Shown here: positions 35,701 to 49,138 of the stretch, piece by piece | Position numbering within the stretch: the first letter of the stretch is position 1 | Layout: every line of letters begins with the position of its first letter | Assembly: GCA_003260075.1 (NCBI GenBank) | Contig: QLIY01000485.1 | Coordinates: forward strand, 1-64,000 | Origin: Phallusia mammillata | Taxonomy: Eukaryota; Chordata; Ascidiacea; Phlebobranchia; Ascidiidae | DNA: 64,000 bases | Reading direction: 5' to 3' | Notes under the pieces: model-generated | Databases searched by the model: none | What the model was told of the DNA's origin: nothing | The model's input: the letters and a program-made list of their open reading frames with translations, nothing else | Made by a program: the position numbers and the translations under genes

Positions 35701-36662
35701 ATTATTTTGTAAAACTTCTTTCTTAGGCTATGGCTATAAATGTTTTCACGCCAGGAAAGGCACCCATTGCAAAGATACTTTTTTTCCAACTTAAAATAGT
35801 GTTACCTTTAGTTTAAACCACACAATTTACAATATGTTGAAGCAAACAAATGTTTTCTACAAAGAGCCAGACAGCATACCTGTAAATGTGCTGATAGTTC
35901 CTGGTAACGATCGAACGCTGCTGCCATCTTTTTCAAAACATCTTCTCTTGTATTGGTTCCTCCTCCTTGTTGTTTCAACACTGAGAACTGCTCACTGGCT
36001 CTCTGTACAATTTAGAAAAGTAAATTATATTTTGTGGTTTAATGACTAATATAAAGGCCAAAATAAATGTCAAAAGCGACATGCATTATTGTTCAAACGT
36101 TTGAGGGGCCACATCAATTTTAAACTTGATTTTTTTTGTTTGTTTTTTCGTTTATAATCAGTCGATTTTTTTTCTATATTGGTTGTATACAGCGCCAGTC
36201 CTCAGATAAAAACATTGCGAATGGGACTTCAAATGCTGGATACATAACAATATTTGCACTCGAACTGCTTGTTTTACAAATTACATGGAACTCCCCCCCC
36301 CCTTTAAACCACACAATTTACAATATGTTGAAGCAAACAAATGTTTTCTACAAAGAGCAAGACAGCATACCTGTAAATGTGCTGATAGTTCCTGGTAACG
36401 ATCGAACGCTGCTGCCATCTTTTTCAAAACATCTTCTCTTGTATTGGTTCCTCCTCCTTGTTGTTTCAACACTGAGAACTGCTCACTGGCTCTCTGTACA
36501 ATTTAGAAAAGTAAATTATATTTTGTGGTTTAATGACTAATATAAAGGCCAAAAAAATGTCAAAAGCGACATGCATTATTGTTCAAACGTTTCAGCAAAT
36601 GCCCATGTCATAATCAGCGATATGAGGGGCCACATCAATTTTAAACTTGAGTTTTTTTGTTT

Positions 36663-36752
<90 letters not shown>

Positions 36753-37404
36753 ATACCCAAAAGGGACAAACCTGGCAACCACAGTGCCTTGTATGACACA
36801 AATTTTGGGTGAAAAAATTGGAAATTTGGTTTAGCTTTTACTTTGTTACCATTTCACTTTCTACAAAACAAGAAAGCATGAGTTGTTTTTTAGTTGTTCA
36901 GTGCACAAATAAAATGGGCACAAGAAAAATCTTACAACAAATGTATTTGCTAGTATGGTTTTGATCAAGCTATTTTTCAATCCTATGTCCACTACATTGT
37001 TTGATATTTTATTTGGTAACCAACAAACAGGATTGAAAAACACTGCATTGCCAGGTTGCAAAGCCAGTAGACATTTCTGTAAAAAAATCTGTCATGCATC
37101 ACACATAAGAAACATGGCTCCAAAAGCTTTATTAAGGAACCTTTTCCTAGAAATCAACTGATGTTAAGGCACATGACGGAAAAGGCCATGTTACACCAAT
37201 GTTTGTATTGTGACATCACACACACATACAGTCAGCACTGTAAATGTGTAATCAGGCTCATAGCTGAAGTACTTGAAGCCAAACATACCATGTTTATGAC
37301 TTTGATAGGCTCACAAAGCAAATTTTTAATTCAAGCACATCAAACTATCGCTTAGGTTAAAAGGTAGTTTTTAAAGACTTTAAAATACTTCACATGTTTT
37401 TCAC

Positions 37405-37438
<34 letters not shown>

Positions 37439-40400
37439 ACCATAATCTACTGACAAAACATGCATTGCTATGTCAAAACTAATATTTTTTTATCAATTTT
37501 ATTAACATTACTAAGTTCTATCATACAACATCCACAAACACCAAAAAAAATTTCTGCTTGTACTGGTTTTCTATCAAATTAAGAACCCACACAAACAAAA
37601 ACACAACTGCACATTGACCAAAGACTAAGACTGTGTGTCACTACTCACTAGAAAAACTTGCATATTAAGTAACTACCAGGCATCAAAAATTTGCTCCCCC
37701 CCCCCAAGCCAAACATACCATGTTTATGACTTTGATAGGCTCACAAAGCAAATCTTTAACTCAAGCACATCAAACTATCACTTAGGTTAAAAGGTAAAGT
37801 TTTTACATATTTAAAATGCTTTACATGTCAACTTTTTTCACAAGAATTACCATAATTGATTGTCAAAACATGACTAATATTTTTATCAAAACTAATATTT
37901 TTTTATCAATTCCATTAACATTACTAAGTTCTATCATACAACATCCACAAATAGTTCCTGTTTGCTACATGAATACTGCTTTTCTATCAAATTAAGAACT
38001 CACGCAAACAGATTTACCAAAGCACAATTAGCCATACCAAAAACGTGACTGCACATTGAATAAAAACTAAGAAATATGTGCCACTAGAAAACTTGCATAT
38101 TAAGTAACCACCAGGCATCAAACATTGCCAGGTCCACCAACATATTGTATGTTGAGTAATTTACCTGTAAGTTGGCTTGAATTGACTCTTGCTTTCCAAC
38201 AGACTCAGTGACTTGTGCGATAAGCGGTTGGTAGATTCTGTCCAGTTCACCAGGTGAAATGTTTTCTTCATTTAAAACTCCCTCTTCAGCTAAAACCTGC
38301 CACACATAATGTATGATTATATATATGCTGTTCCAATATATTAAAGCAACATAACTTTATTTTTATTACTGTATGTATATAGCTAATCAGTATGTACAGC
38401 GTATAAAAATCACTCAGAGATTCCGGTTAACAACAATCCCCCCCCCCTTTAAAACTCCCTCTTCAGCTAAAACCTGCCACACATAATGTATGATTGTATA
38501 TTTGCTGTTCCAATTCCAATATATTAAAGCAACATAACTTTATTTTATTACTGTATGTATGTAGCTATCAGTATGTACAGGGTATAAAAATCACTCAGAG
38601 ATCCTGGTTAACAACCAATTTTTTGATACAAGCAGACAAAAGATCAAACCAAAGCCTTTTGTTTGTTATAAACCAAACTCTTTGCTTGAAAATTCCACAT
38701 GCGGTATTTATTATACAGATGAATATATTCATACTGGGGTCAGCCCTGAAGTGTCGATGCAGACCAGCGATCACAACATACTTATTGATAAATCATAGTA
38801 CGCCAAGCCTATTTACGGCGTCTTTAATAGGCCTGGGGTACTATGACTTCCCCCCCCCCCGCTCAGCCCTGAAGTGATGCAGACCAGCGATCATACTTAT
38901 TGATAAATCATAGTACGCCAAGCCTATTTAAGGTGCCTTTAATAGGCCTGGCGTACTATGACTTATTATACAGAATGTATGTGCTAGGTTAACAGGTCAG
39001 TACTGCTTGTAAATTCTAAACAAAAAAAGTATATTGGTCTGGTACTTTACAATGGGTTAAGTGTGCTTTACTTCATACAACAGTGCAATTTTACTGGGGA
39101 AACACATCGGGTAAATAACTCAAAACTGAAACTGATTTTATGACGGCACAGTGGCAGATTGTGTCTTTTAACATTAAACAACAGGATATCCTACAACAGA
39201 CCCAACACAACATGGAAACTGACAACAGAGCAGACAGTCGGGCACAAATTTGATTTACCTGTGTGAACTTGCTAGTCATGTCACATGTAGCCGTCTTGAG
39301 CTCATTTTCAATGACTTCTCTTTCTGCTTTCATAGTTTCCACCTGTTCGCATAGTTGCTTAAGCTCCTTAACCACCTGTAAAACACAATATGAAACAATC
39401 AAAATTAGCTACATACGTAAATAGAGTTATTTTTTCCTGTTTTATTGCAAGCTGAAAGCAAAGGCGTGGCCTATCGTAAGTTTAGACTTGCATACTTCTT
39501 CAACAGCAAATATTTCGCAAATTGGATTTAATATATTAACCAAGATTATCTGTGTTATAAGAACACTTTTGAATGCATGATTGATTGACTTTAACTAGTA
39601 CAACACTATTGCATGCAGGTATATATACACATGATAATTAGTAATTCCAGCAATCTACAGGACTACAATTTACTGCAGATCAATCAAAAGTTATCTCGTA
39701 GTTGCAGATCGGGCTAGGCTTGCCAGATACAAGTATACTCGTAGTAGACTTATTCGATTGTAGCGTGCTTAAAACGAGCTGGCGTCTTGAACTAACATCG
39801 TCGATGCGTTGTGGCAACACCGGGACACCCTACACCAGCATGTTACCTACGAGTTAACTCGTAGCATGGCACACAAAATATTTCGACCTGATTTCAGAAC
39901 GCCACTAAAACATGTTTGGCAAATTTGGGCAGAACATAGGAATATCCCTTGGCAGTCAACGTGTTAAACTCTAATCTTGGAAACTATTTAGTCTTTTTTG
40001 GGATTTTTGGGGATTAAACTGAAGACCTGAAACACCAGATTTAAGCTTACTTCATGGTTTTTCAGGGCTGCAATAGGACTGGCGGATGGCACAGACTTTT
40101 TCAGTTCATTTTCGGGCAATGAAAGAAGACGAATTCCTTCTCTGTTTTCTTCGTACTTGCCACGAATGATGCCATCCGCTCTTTGAGCATTTTCAATGAT
40201 AGTTTGATATTTGTTGGCCTCTGTTAAAAAAGAAAATGACAAGGATGCATTTATTGGATTCACAAGCTACAACTTTACAATTACGTTCATTCTATCCACA
40301 AGCCATTTGTAAGTTATTCCGAGTTTAAAAAAATTGACATAGTCATTATATGTAACTAAATATACAAAGACTTCAGATAACAATTTACATTGATATGAAA

Positions 40401-43400
40401 ACATTTTCTATGAAAGCATTTTTGAGTAAATAAGCATTAGTACACGGATCCAATTTTGATTATTCCTTTTTTTGACAAGTAAACTAAAGGAAGATGCAGC
40501 TTACAGGGAATTTAATGGCTGAGTAGATTTATATGAATGAGCATAACCCAAATCATGCAGAAAAACCTCATAAAATTTGCACACTAAAGGCATATTAAGT
40601 GTCTCAAATTATGCAAACACTGTTTTAACAAGAACATAACCTTTGTATAGAGATGTGAAAGGCTTAAGGAAATGAAAATGTACACATTGTGGTGTAGCAA
40701 CATACCAACTACCTGCACTCTACATTTAGGTTTAACATTAATAATTTATAAGATGGAACAGCAAGCACCTAAAGCCAGACAATTACCAAACTGGCTGAGC
40801 CAATATGTATGTTACCTACAGTACATTTTTAAAGGGTCAAAGCCAATTTTAAAACCTCAAGTTTGAAAAAGCTACAATAAGTTGTTTACAAACAGTTTAA
40901 AGCACAAAAACACCAGAACATGTTAAAATATGGACACAAATTATTGAATATAACTGTAAAATAAACTGTAAACAATTTTTGACCTAAAAAGCAATTCATA
41001 AGTTTTAAACAACTCTCAGTAAAAGCAAACATGACTTTACAAGAGTATAAAAAAGAGCTTAAATGATGGTTTGAAGCCCATCTTATAATCAGTATGTTGG
41101 AATATCAGTCTGTCAACTCGACAATAAAGCCTGCTAACTAACTTAAGTAAAGTTACATTAAACTGGTTCCTACCTTGTCGCAAAGGTGCAGTCAATTCAG
41201 CAGAAGGCTTACGAGTCCACCGAGCTCCAAACTTTTCTCTCAATTCAGCATCAGTAGCTTGTTCTTCATTCAAAATGCGAACACACTGAAACATGCAAAA
41301 GCAAAACTTTTGTGAGTTTAAAAAACATTGGGGTTGTAGACTTGTATTCATGAAAACACAAACATAAAAAAACCTGTAATAAAATTATGAAAAAGCAAAC
41401 TTTTCATAAGTTTGGTTCAACCTGATAAATATATCATAAACCCCCCCCCCAAAAAGCAAACTTTTCATAAGTTTGGTTCAACCTGATAAATATATCATCA
41501 TAATTGACAGGTAAAAAATCTGTGATAACATTTTTTGGTAAGCACATATTAAGCTTTGTTGAGCAGTGGAAAATAGACATAAACGAAGAAGTCATGTCTG
41601 TATCGTTCAGGCAAAAAATTGTTCTTCAGTTATCACTACTAACCTCTGATAGAATTTCTTGGTTTCTGGCCAATGAGTCTGGTAATTCTTGTAACAGTTG
41701 GTCGATCGGAGCAGTTCCACCCTTTGCAATCAAAGTTCTTGACTTTTCAAGGATTGAAGCTGGAACGTCGCTACCAGATACATCCTCGAGAGCAGCAGGA
41801 AGGTTCAGAGACGACATCACACTGTAAAATATGCATCAGGTTTTACGGTGAGTGGTTAGTGCAAGCACCTTATGTTCACAAGGTTATGAGTTCTAATCCT
41901 ATCTCGACCACATGTGTTTGGAGTGGTACTGCACTAAGCAAGAAACTTGAGCGGCATTTTCCCGGTGGGTTGAAATAAATTAGAGTCACCAACTGCCTCC
42001 CAACAAAAAATGAAAGAACCAAATTACAACAAAACAGGCAGCTCCCCCCCCCCCAAATAAATTAGAGTCACCAACTGCCTCCCAACAAAAAATGAAAGAA
42101 CCGACTTACAATAAAACAGGCAGCTTGAAGGCAGTCTCATTGTGAGCATAATGCATTAGGCCTTGCCCACCCACACATATAAACGTAAAACAAACAAGTA
42201 AACAATAAAATCTCGATTAATATCTTGTGTTTATTCAAGGGCTAGCTTAGTGCTAAAATCGAGAAAGTCATTTTATTTAGCAAACAATCTTTAAAAAAAA
42301 TGCAAGTACATGTAAATTTATTACAATTCACAATTGCTAATTTGGTTAAGGAGAAAGCGTTCTCAAATTGAAGGTATAAAAGCCAATAACACTGGCATTG
42401 TCTTTTGTCCAATCTACATGACATTGTTGTTTCTGTGTTAGCCAAACGCCACAACTAATCAGATTTGACTGGCACTAATTATGTCTTTGTTTTAAGTATA
42501 TTAACTTACCCATTGATGAGTGTGTTTTGTTCCCTCAATCTTTCCACTTGTCGGTCGACGAGCTCTTTGCGACGACCTTCGTATGATTCAAGGGCATTGT
42601 GGACACTCAGAGGAACCAGAGACATAAACAAGTCTGACAGAAAACAATTAAAACTATTTGATTGCTTTGACTAAGATCATAAACATAAAGTCCAAAATTT
42701 GCCAGAAGAGCTCTACAAACTTTATATTATGCCTGGCAGCAATAGCTTATTTATAACGTCCCTAGCTAAATCAATATCCTGATTTCAATCATTTATTTAA
42801 TGGACTGCCCCTTTTAATGGACAAAGTTAAATTCAAATGGCAGCATTTTCAAGTAGCTATCAACAATATCGGCAATATTGACATTTTTAAAGCATTTTCT
42901 GCACCAACCTGTAAATTTGGGGTTAAGCTTTTCATCTGGGTTGAATCCCCCCCCCCTAGCTAAATCAATATCCTGATTTCAATCATTTATTTAATGGACT
43001 GCCCATTTTAATGGACAAAGTTAAATTCAAATTGCAGCATTTTCAAGTAAAGCTATCAACAATATCGTCAATATCGACATTTTTAAAGCATTTTCTGCAC
43101 CAACCTGTAAATTTGGGGTTAAGTTTTTCATCTGGGTTGAAGGCTTTGGCTTTTGCAATCTGAGCTTTTCCAACAGGTGACAACGATGAAGTTTTTGGAA
43201 TCACATCGTTGTAAATAAAGTTGTTGTCTTTTTCTACCGACTGTAAATGAATTGCAAGCATATAACAGATAAACTCCGCACAAACAAATACAAATGTGGC
43301 AAGATATGTAAATCTTTGTACCGCAAACACACAAAACAGAAGTACCCTTAAAGTATAATACAGCAAAAGAATTGAAATAGCAAAGGCAAAATTTATTCTT

Positions 43401-46400
43401 GTGTGTATATTACACATATTTTCCCTTTTTCCATGAAAACAATTTGAATAATTTAACAAAATTTCTGCATTATATTATTTTTAAAATGCTGTTAAAAGCA
43501 GCAAAACACTTGACAGTACCTCTTTTTCAGCACATAGAACAGCATATAGTTGTTTAATGTTGAATTCTGCTAGCAGGTCACCTGATGACTTCACCAATCC
43601 TTTAAGGGTTGGTTCAACCAGCTGAAATGAAGCATTCAATGATAGCACAATGTACAATATGAAGCATGTGATGTTAAACATTCATAGTTGGTTAAAACTG
43701 ATGATGTTAATGTATCAGACAGTACTAACCAATTCCACAAAATTTTATCAGAATCCCCGCGCAATTTTTGTTTATAAATTCCATGACTTTTCCAAAAAAA
43801 AAAAAACGAATTTCCATAACCTTAATCGCAAAAAATCGAGCAATTCCCATATTAAAACTAGTGCCCCCCCCCCAAATTTTATCAGAGTCCCCGCGGAATT
43901 TTTGTTTATAAATTGCATGACTTTTCCAAAACTTTTCAAGAAAAAAAAAAAAAAACGAATTTCCATAACCTTAACCGCAAAAAATCGAGCAATTCCCATA
44001 GTAAAACTAGTAAGGGTCTTTGGTATATGTAGCCAGTTTTCCATACTTGCCACGAATATACAAACTTTACGTAATTTACCCCCCCCCCAGGCCTTAAAAA
44101 TACAAATTTAAATTCCATAACCTTTCCAGGTTTTCCTTACCCGCGGGAACCCTGTTTTATTGATATTTTTATGACAACTAAATGTGAAAGTACTTATAGA
44201 TGTCAAGTGGGTAAATAAATCTAATGTACAAACAGTCCTTCATTTAATAGACATTTGGGCTTATCTGTAAACATATATGAGGTACTGTCTTTGTCCCTGA
44301 CAAAAACTACTTTTTTGTTAAAACACTAAGGTAATGTAATTACTAGATACAAGTTCTTATGTCGCTACACCTCTGAAAGAATTATTTTGTATGTTAATGA
44401 CGATTATTTATTCAAATAAATTTGGTTTGGCATTTCCCCATGAACCAATGCAAATACTGGAAGCACATCCTTTACATTTAAATGAGGTCATTTCTTGTGA
44501 ACAATTGAGACATTGGGGTTTTTGTGGGTCGATTTTATATGCACCTTCACCCAGCGAAGTGTTTCACATCAACTCAAGCAAAACATAACTACATTACAGG
44601 GGTTTTCAAAATGCCAGTCATGTTGCTATAACGTTATTAGCATCAGGAAAAAGGACACTGCAGTAACATTCAGAGTACAATGCATACAGCTGTTTTACAG
44701 TATTTCAAACATCATTAATTACTTCCTTGTAAAAAACTAATATAATCTGAATTATTAGATTGAAATAAGACAATTTTGAATGCATTACAGGTCCTGCTTA
44801 GGTTTATATTTAATTGTACACTGGAAATATCACAACAAATACATCAATCATAGCAGTGTCATTGTGGTGCAAACAGTCGCACACAGCCCACGGAACTGGT
44901 ATAGCTACATAATACACCGTCCTGTAAATAGTTCCAATTACACATGAAAACCAATGGTGACTCAGAGAAACGTAAACCGCTCACCCTGTATCTGGCAATG
45001 GATTCTCCAAACTGCTTTCTTTCGTTGGCTGATCGTGCTTGATATAACTGGGCCCGACACTGCAACAACATAAAGCCACAGCATTAGTTAGACAACATAG
45101 GTTAACATGATCGCAGTATTGGGCATTGTAATATAAGTGCAACGATTGCTAAGTGTAACATACCAATCTACAAAACACTGTTTTACATAACACTGATAGT
45201 CTTATTCACTTCACACAACATATAAATACAATCGTAAAGGCTTATAATTTAGGTAGCATGGAAATACAGGGCATAGAACATATATAAATATATAAGGTTA
45301 TGCTTAATATACTAAAGGTTTTTGAAAGGTTAATGCACCATCAAAAAGTATTAGCCAGTAAATTGTTTCTATTTGAAATCACAACAATCCAGCATGGCAT
45401 AAAATTACAAAGACTCAAATCTAAATCAATTTGTTTCCATTAAAAGAGCAACCCGAGTGATGTTTACCTCAAACAAATCCTTCTTTGCACTGCATAGACT
45501 GACAACACTGCTTAGCACAGCATTGTTTTCCCCTTCGTAAAATGCTTTTACTGTTTCAGCGTAAAGGTAGGCAGCCTGGTTGGCGATTTTGGCAATCATC
45601 TCAGGTTTTTTGTTCACTGCATAAAGCCACAAATACAAGTGTTAGGTTTTTGTAAATTACTTTTAGCATATCCACCTCATTCTAGACATGTAAAACAAAG
45701 ATACTGTTATAAAACATCTCTATGGATGAAACTGTTTGTTGGTGGAAAGATGTATGGTCTAATTTGTCAGTCCAGACATTGTAAAAAATAAACAATCTAA
45801 TGTTGGTTTATAACACAAAAAGGCAAAAATATCAACTTGAAACAACCAAAAGGCAAAGTGCTCTTTTTGATTTTCAGTTCAGGGTTCACTGATGCAGATA
45901 AAGGTTGTGTGAGACCCAAGCCTAAACCTTTAAAAGGTGCTATTTCCTTGCATATCTTTAAAAAAACCTTGGATTTGGGGTTCCCTTAATGGTTGGGGCC
46001 CTGGCTATAGCCCAGTGATTCCCTATTAATCTGCTTCTAAAGGTCCACATACACCCTTACAAGAAATATTCAAGCAAATGTGTTACTTACATGCTGGGTC
46101 ACTGCTGGCTTTATCATAGAAACATTCTTGTGCCTGGGCAACCATGCACGTTTTGAAAGCATTCAATACTTCTGGAGTCAGGTCAGTTGTAATGTTGTGA
46201 TCTCCAGCAACTGACATTATCCTTTCCCTAATGTAAGCAAAAATGCCAGCAGACTCCTACAAATATACACAAACTTTAAAAATGACATCAGAAATAGCTA
46301 TTGTGGTGGGTTGTTGTCTAAAAACGCATGTTAACTTGGAAGGCATATTTTTGTTTTGGAAGTACATGTACCTCCCTTATTCAATTTGTATGACAAAAAG

Positions 46401-47621
46401 CTTTCACTGCTGTTACATATTCATAAATGTGGTATGAGTAAACATCCTAATATTGTGCTTTTCCGATTGCAAATCTGTAACTTTAGAGTTTAGGCCATAA
46501 AAAACATCTAAATCTAACCAAAATAAGATACACACACAAAAAAGAAATACATAGCACACCTGAAAATATTTGGCAGCAGTTTTCAATCCATCATCAGTTT
46601 GTAAATTTGCTTCATTTCCTATTTGACTCATTAGTGCACCGATGTTGTAAAGAATGCATAGTCGTTCAAACTCTCCATCAGCAATACCTTAGAAATCACA
46701 ATTAGTTGAAATAAGAACAGAAAATTTGACTCATTTTCAAGTAATCACGAGCGCTGCTTCTTAGCCCATTGCATTTAGGTCTGACAAATAGATGACAAAA
46801 CTAGTAAGTAGCCTAAAATAGCTTGAAATTACTGGTCCAAAATGTAATAAAAGAGTCATCTTACTGAGTTTGGGTGTTCCACTCAAAAATTTCCCTTTTT
46901 GCAAGGAATCTTTCCACACAAATGTGACATGAACTCCAGTTCCTTCTTTGAATGGGATTTTTCTCGCGGCAGCGACTAGTTGGTCATGATAGCTAAATGA
47001 TAAGGTCCCATGTTCAAAACCCTCACATATATATAAAAACACCAGCTAAAACAACATTTTTGTGGCAACAAATAAAAGATTTATTGTCTTTTCAGTCCCA
47101 CACAATCTGTCATATTTTTCTAATTTATCTGTATTTGTTACAAGTCAATAAACATGTTACATAACTAGGAATAATATTTTTAGAAAATGTATTATCTTAC
47201 TTGAAAAGCACATTAAGAGATGTAACTGATTTGTCGAGCGTCTTGGTGGCATTTTTTCTCATATTGTGGAATTCTCTGATATGTTTCATCAAATCATCAT
47301 CCGTCTGAATATTTAAAAAAAGGTAAAATATTGTTTATTTATTCAACTTAATGCTATTACAATATTTAACACAACTGAACTGATGTCGATAATTTTAATG
47401 GGGATTTAATACAAGCAAAGGTTTTCGTACAAGTTACCGAATCAATATCAAGCACAAAACAAACAGGCATTGAATATGTTGCAATATTTTAATTATTGTA
47501 TTCAATTCACCTTGTCAAATGTGTTTTTAACAAAAGTTTCCACTGGTTTAGTGAGTTCCACATCTTGTGTTCGCTTCAGTGGCACAGTGAAATATCGGCC
47601 AATTTCCACTTCATATGCCAT
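32754..47621 (-). CDS. PDCD6IP: PDCD6IP / ALIX, complete, 20 exons
   Basis: Exons in gene order: 47621-47511, 47304-47201, 46992-46865, 46687-46560, 46256-46091, 45616-45468, 45059-44985, 43621-43520, 43240-43105, 42633-42510, 41821-41644, 41285-41174, 40220-40051, 39375-39259, 38296-38165, 36493-36371, 35468-35362, 34823-34614, 33671-33552, 33024-32754. Phases agree; 920 residues (human ~868). The Bro1 domain comes first (~1-360), including [11 protein letters not shown]. The coiled V domain follows ([42 protein letters not shown]). Last is a Pro/Gln/Tyr/Gly-rich tail with two PSAP motifs (732-735, 796-799) and QQAPYPGYP. Known role: ESCRT-III recruitment in membrane scission, with PSAP binding TSG101 and PYPxxPxYP-like segments binding ALG-2. 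Exon 16 exists twice (second copy 36002-35880); only one fits the reading frame length. Confidence 0.95.
33072..33264. mobile_element. hAT MITE in last PDCD6IP intron
   Basis: Ends CAGTGGTTCTCAAATG and GTTTGAGACCACTG; perfect 8-bp duplication gtttaaag (33064-33071, 33265-33272). Confidence 0.88.
33945..34203. repeat. Local duplication around C run
   Basis: About 125 bp on each side of the C run at 34070-34078 are copies with a few substitutions; intronic in PDCD6IP. Confidence 0.85.
34455..34560 (-). repeat. tRNA-derived SINE-like sequence
   Basis: On the - strand, GGCCGAATGGCCTGGCGCA resembles a Leu/Ser-type A box and GGGTTTGAACCCC a B box, about 60 nt apart. It sits in a PDCD6IP intron. 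No clean cloverleaf, so a SINE relic is likelier than a tRNA gene. Confidence 0.5.
35880..36002 (-). pseudogene. Duplicate copy of PDCD6IP exon 16
   Basis: 123 nt with intact acceptor and GTATGC donor, encoding the same 41 residues ([15 protein letters not shown]...) as 36371-36493. The flanks are also duplicated (35812-36130 and 36303-36660) around C run 36292-36302. Either copy alone completes PDCD6IP. Using both would insert 41 extra residues in frame, which no ALIX has. Most likely a haplotype copy placed in tandem. Confidence 0.8.
36665..36752. repeat. Poly-C tract, 88 nt
   Basis: 88 uninterrupted C in a PDCD6IP intron. The duplicated upstream region near 36130 continues without it (TTTGTTTGTTTTTTCG), so the tract marks a junction between unlike sequences. 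Confidence 0.95.
37276..38108. repeat. ~415-bp duplication with two C runs
   Basis: 37276-37692 and 37705-38108 are copies with SNPs and indels. The first contains a 33-nt C run (37406-37438) absent from the second; the copies meet at another C run. Intronic in PDCD6IP. Confidence 0.85.
38273..38618. repeat. Duplication containing the 5' end of PDCD6IP exon 15
   Basis: The segment with the acceptor and first ~24 nt of exon 15 (38273-38436) recurs at 38448-38618 after the C run. The second copy is a truncated exon and cannot be spliced productively. Confidence 0.8.
38793..38961. repeat. Two palindromic elements with CATAGTACGCC ends
   Basis: 38796-38846 and about 38910-38961 each read TCATAGTACGCCAAGCCTAT at one end and the complement at the other, forming hairpins of ~50 nt. 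They belong to a duplication around the C run at 38851-38860. A larger related element is at 16064-16142 and a hAT-interrupted one at about 2090-2640. Confidence 0.75.
41843..41975 (+). repeat. tRNA-derived SINE-like sequence
   Basis: GGTGAGTGGTTAGTGCAAGC and GGTTATGAGTTCTAATCC, about 30 nt apart, look like A and B boxes of a SINE head. The tail (GCGGCATTTTCCCGG) follows. In a PDCD6IP intron. Confidence 0.5.
42756..43139. repeat. Duplication including part of PDCD6IP exon 9
   Basis: 42756-42948 repeats 42958-43139 around C run 42949-42957. The copy at about 42909-42948 holds the 3' ~43 nt of exon 9 with its donor, then runs into C; it is a broken exon. Confidence 0.8.
43735..44154. mobile_element. 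hAT-like repeat interrupted by C runs
   Basis: The right end CCGCGGGAACCCTG and internal AATTCCATAACCTTTCCAGG match a common hAT end pattern (CAGGGTTCCCGCGG). The body is duplicated around a C run at 43863-43871 and broken again near 44080. Confidence 0.5.
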
Positions 47622-48115
47622 GTTTGTATGAATAACGTTTTACTCTCTTTGTATTTTTACGTAAAAATGCACACACTTGGGTGTGACTTTAATCTATTAC
47701 TGCACAAAAACACAATTTCATTGGTTTTTGATTAAAAAAGTTAAACACACAAACACACATACTCTAATAGTTATAACCAAAAGTACAAAGTTACTTTTCT
47801 GTTTTAGTCTAGTTGAAGCTATTCTAGAATTCTTTTATGCCCCAATTTTCGCGAAAAAAAATGTTAAAATTACAGCGTTTTCGGAAACCATTGTACGAAA
47901 TGTAGTAATCACAAAAACCATATCTCTTACAAATACTATGCAGTCTAAATTGTAGCACTGTCTAAACACCTTAAAAGAGTCCCTTTCTACTGAAACAATA
48001 CAATAAATCATTTGGAAGTCTTCCTTCCGAGTTCCGACACAACCAGAGACAAAAACTATTTTGGACACGGCTGACATCATTTGGTCATGTGGTCAAATTG
48101 CACGAGCAAACTTTA

Positions 48116-48167
48116 TGACGTCACAATCGTTGTGATGATGAGTCATTGGTGGACGATTAGTCACGTG
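48116..48167. promoter_or_regulatory. Possible CRE, AP-1 and E-box sites upstream of PDCD6IP
   Basis: About 500-550 bp upstream of the PDCD6IP start codon: TGACGTCA (48116-48123), TGAGTCA (48139-48145) and CACGTG (48162-48167) within 52 bp. These are consensus binding sites for CREB/ATF, AP-1 and bHLH factors. Clustering is suggestive only; no transcription start is known. Confidence 0.3.
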
Positions 48168-48533
48168 CTACCACTTCCAACGTGACATTTGATCTCCAAA
48201 GTTTATTCATACACGTTTTTAAGGGGTTCCATTGCTTAATTTGTTGTTCGGAGCAATGCAAGTAACTTTTGTAGGTAAATAAAATCTGTATCTTACCAAC
48301 GATTTCTATTGCAAGCAGAGGAGTTCAAGTCTAAGTTTTTGCCCTCCCCTACCAACGTTCAGAAGCGTTTTAATTCTTTAAGTAAACGTAACAATGTTGT
48401 ACAAGCAATGCGTCAACCTTTTTCATAAATTGTTCTTATGTAGGTCAAGGTAGTTCAATGATTTTTGTAATCTAATATTTAAACGAACAACTAAGCTTTG
48501 CACCGGCAAACGTAGGCTACTTCTTATCGCAGC

Positions 48534-48905
48534 CAGTGCTGGATTAACCATTAGGAAAAGTAGGCACGTGCCTACAGGCCAGTCAAAAATCCAGGCCACT
48601 TTAAAATCAGTAGAAATTTAGTTATGTTTTCAAAATAATTGTTTTGTGTATTGAAAGCGATCCACTCCGTAAGATTGACCCCCGAAAACTAGTTAACGCG
48701 TTTTCAATCGCAAAAACGCGCAACGTTGTAATTTAGTTAGGCATATGACCAAGTTTTTGCACCTACCCTATGTTACTTTGCAACAACGAACTTTGACACA
48801 ATGATTTGGCAACACTGATAATTCTAATTTTTTAGTTGGCAACCCTGAATTTCGGGCCACTTATAAAATGTGCCTACAAGCCAGCAGACCCTTAATCCGG
48901 CACTC
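48534..48905. mobile_element. hAT-like element (CAGTGCTGGATTAACC)
   Basis: Inverted ends CAGTGCTGGATTAA and TTAATCCGGCACT, typical of Tip100-like hAT elements. Flanking duplication not clear. Intergenic between PDCD6IP and the four-helix membrane protein gene. Confidence 0.65.
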
Positions 48906-49138
48906 TCAGCACAGTGATCTATTTAGAGTCAGTGTCATAGTTCCAGCAACCAGGAACTCCTTTGCTATACTCTCTACGTAATACCAAAGCGTGAGCTGTC
49001 TGCCTCTTCCTACAGTCAGTTCTTGATTATGAGCTGTTGGAAGTCCTTTTTTTGTTTGAAATTTAAGGAAAAAACTCATACTTTATGGGGAGATATACCA
49101 CAGAACCAATTACAAAACAAACTTTTTTTAGTTTAGAT

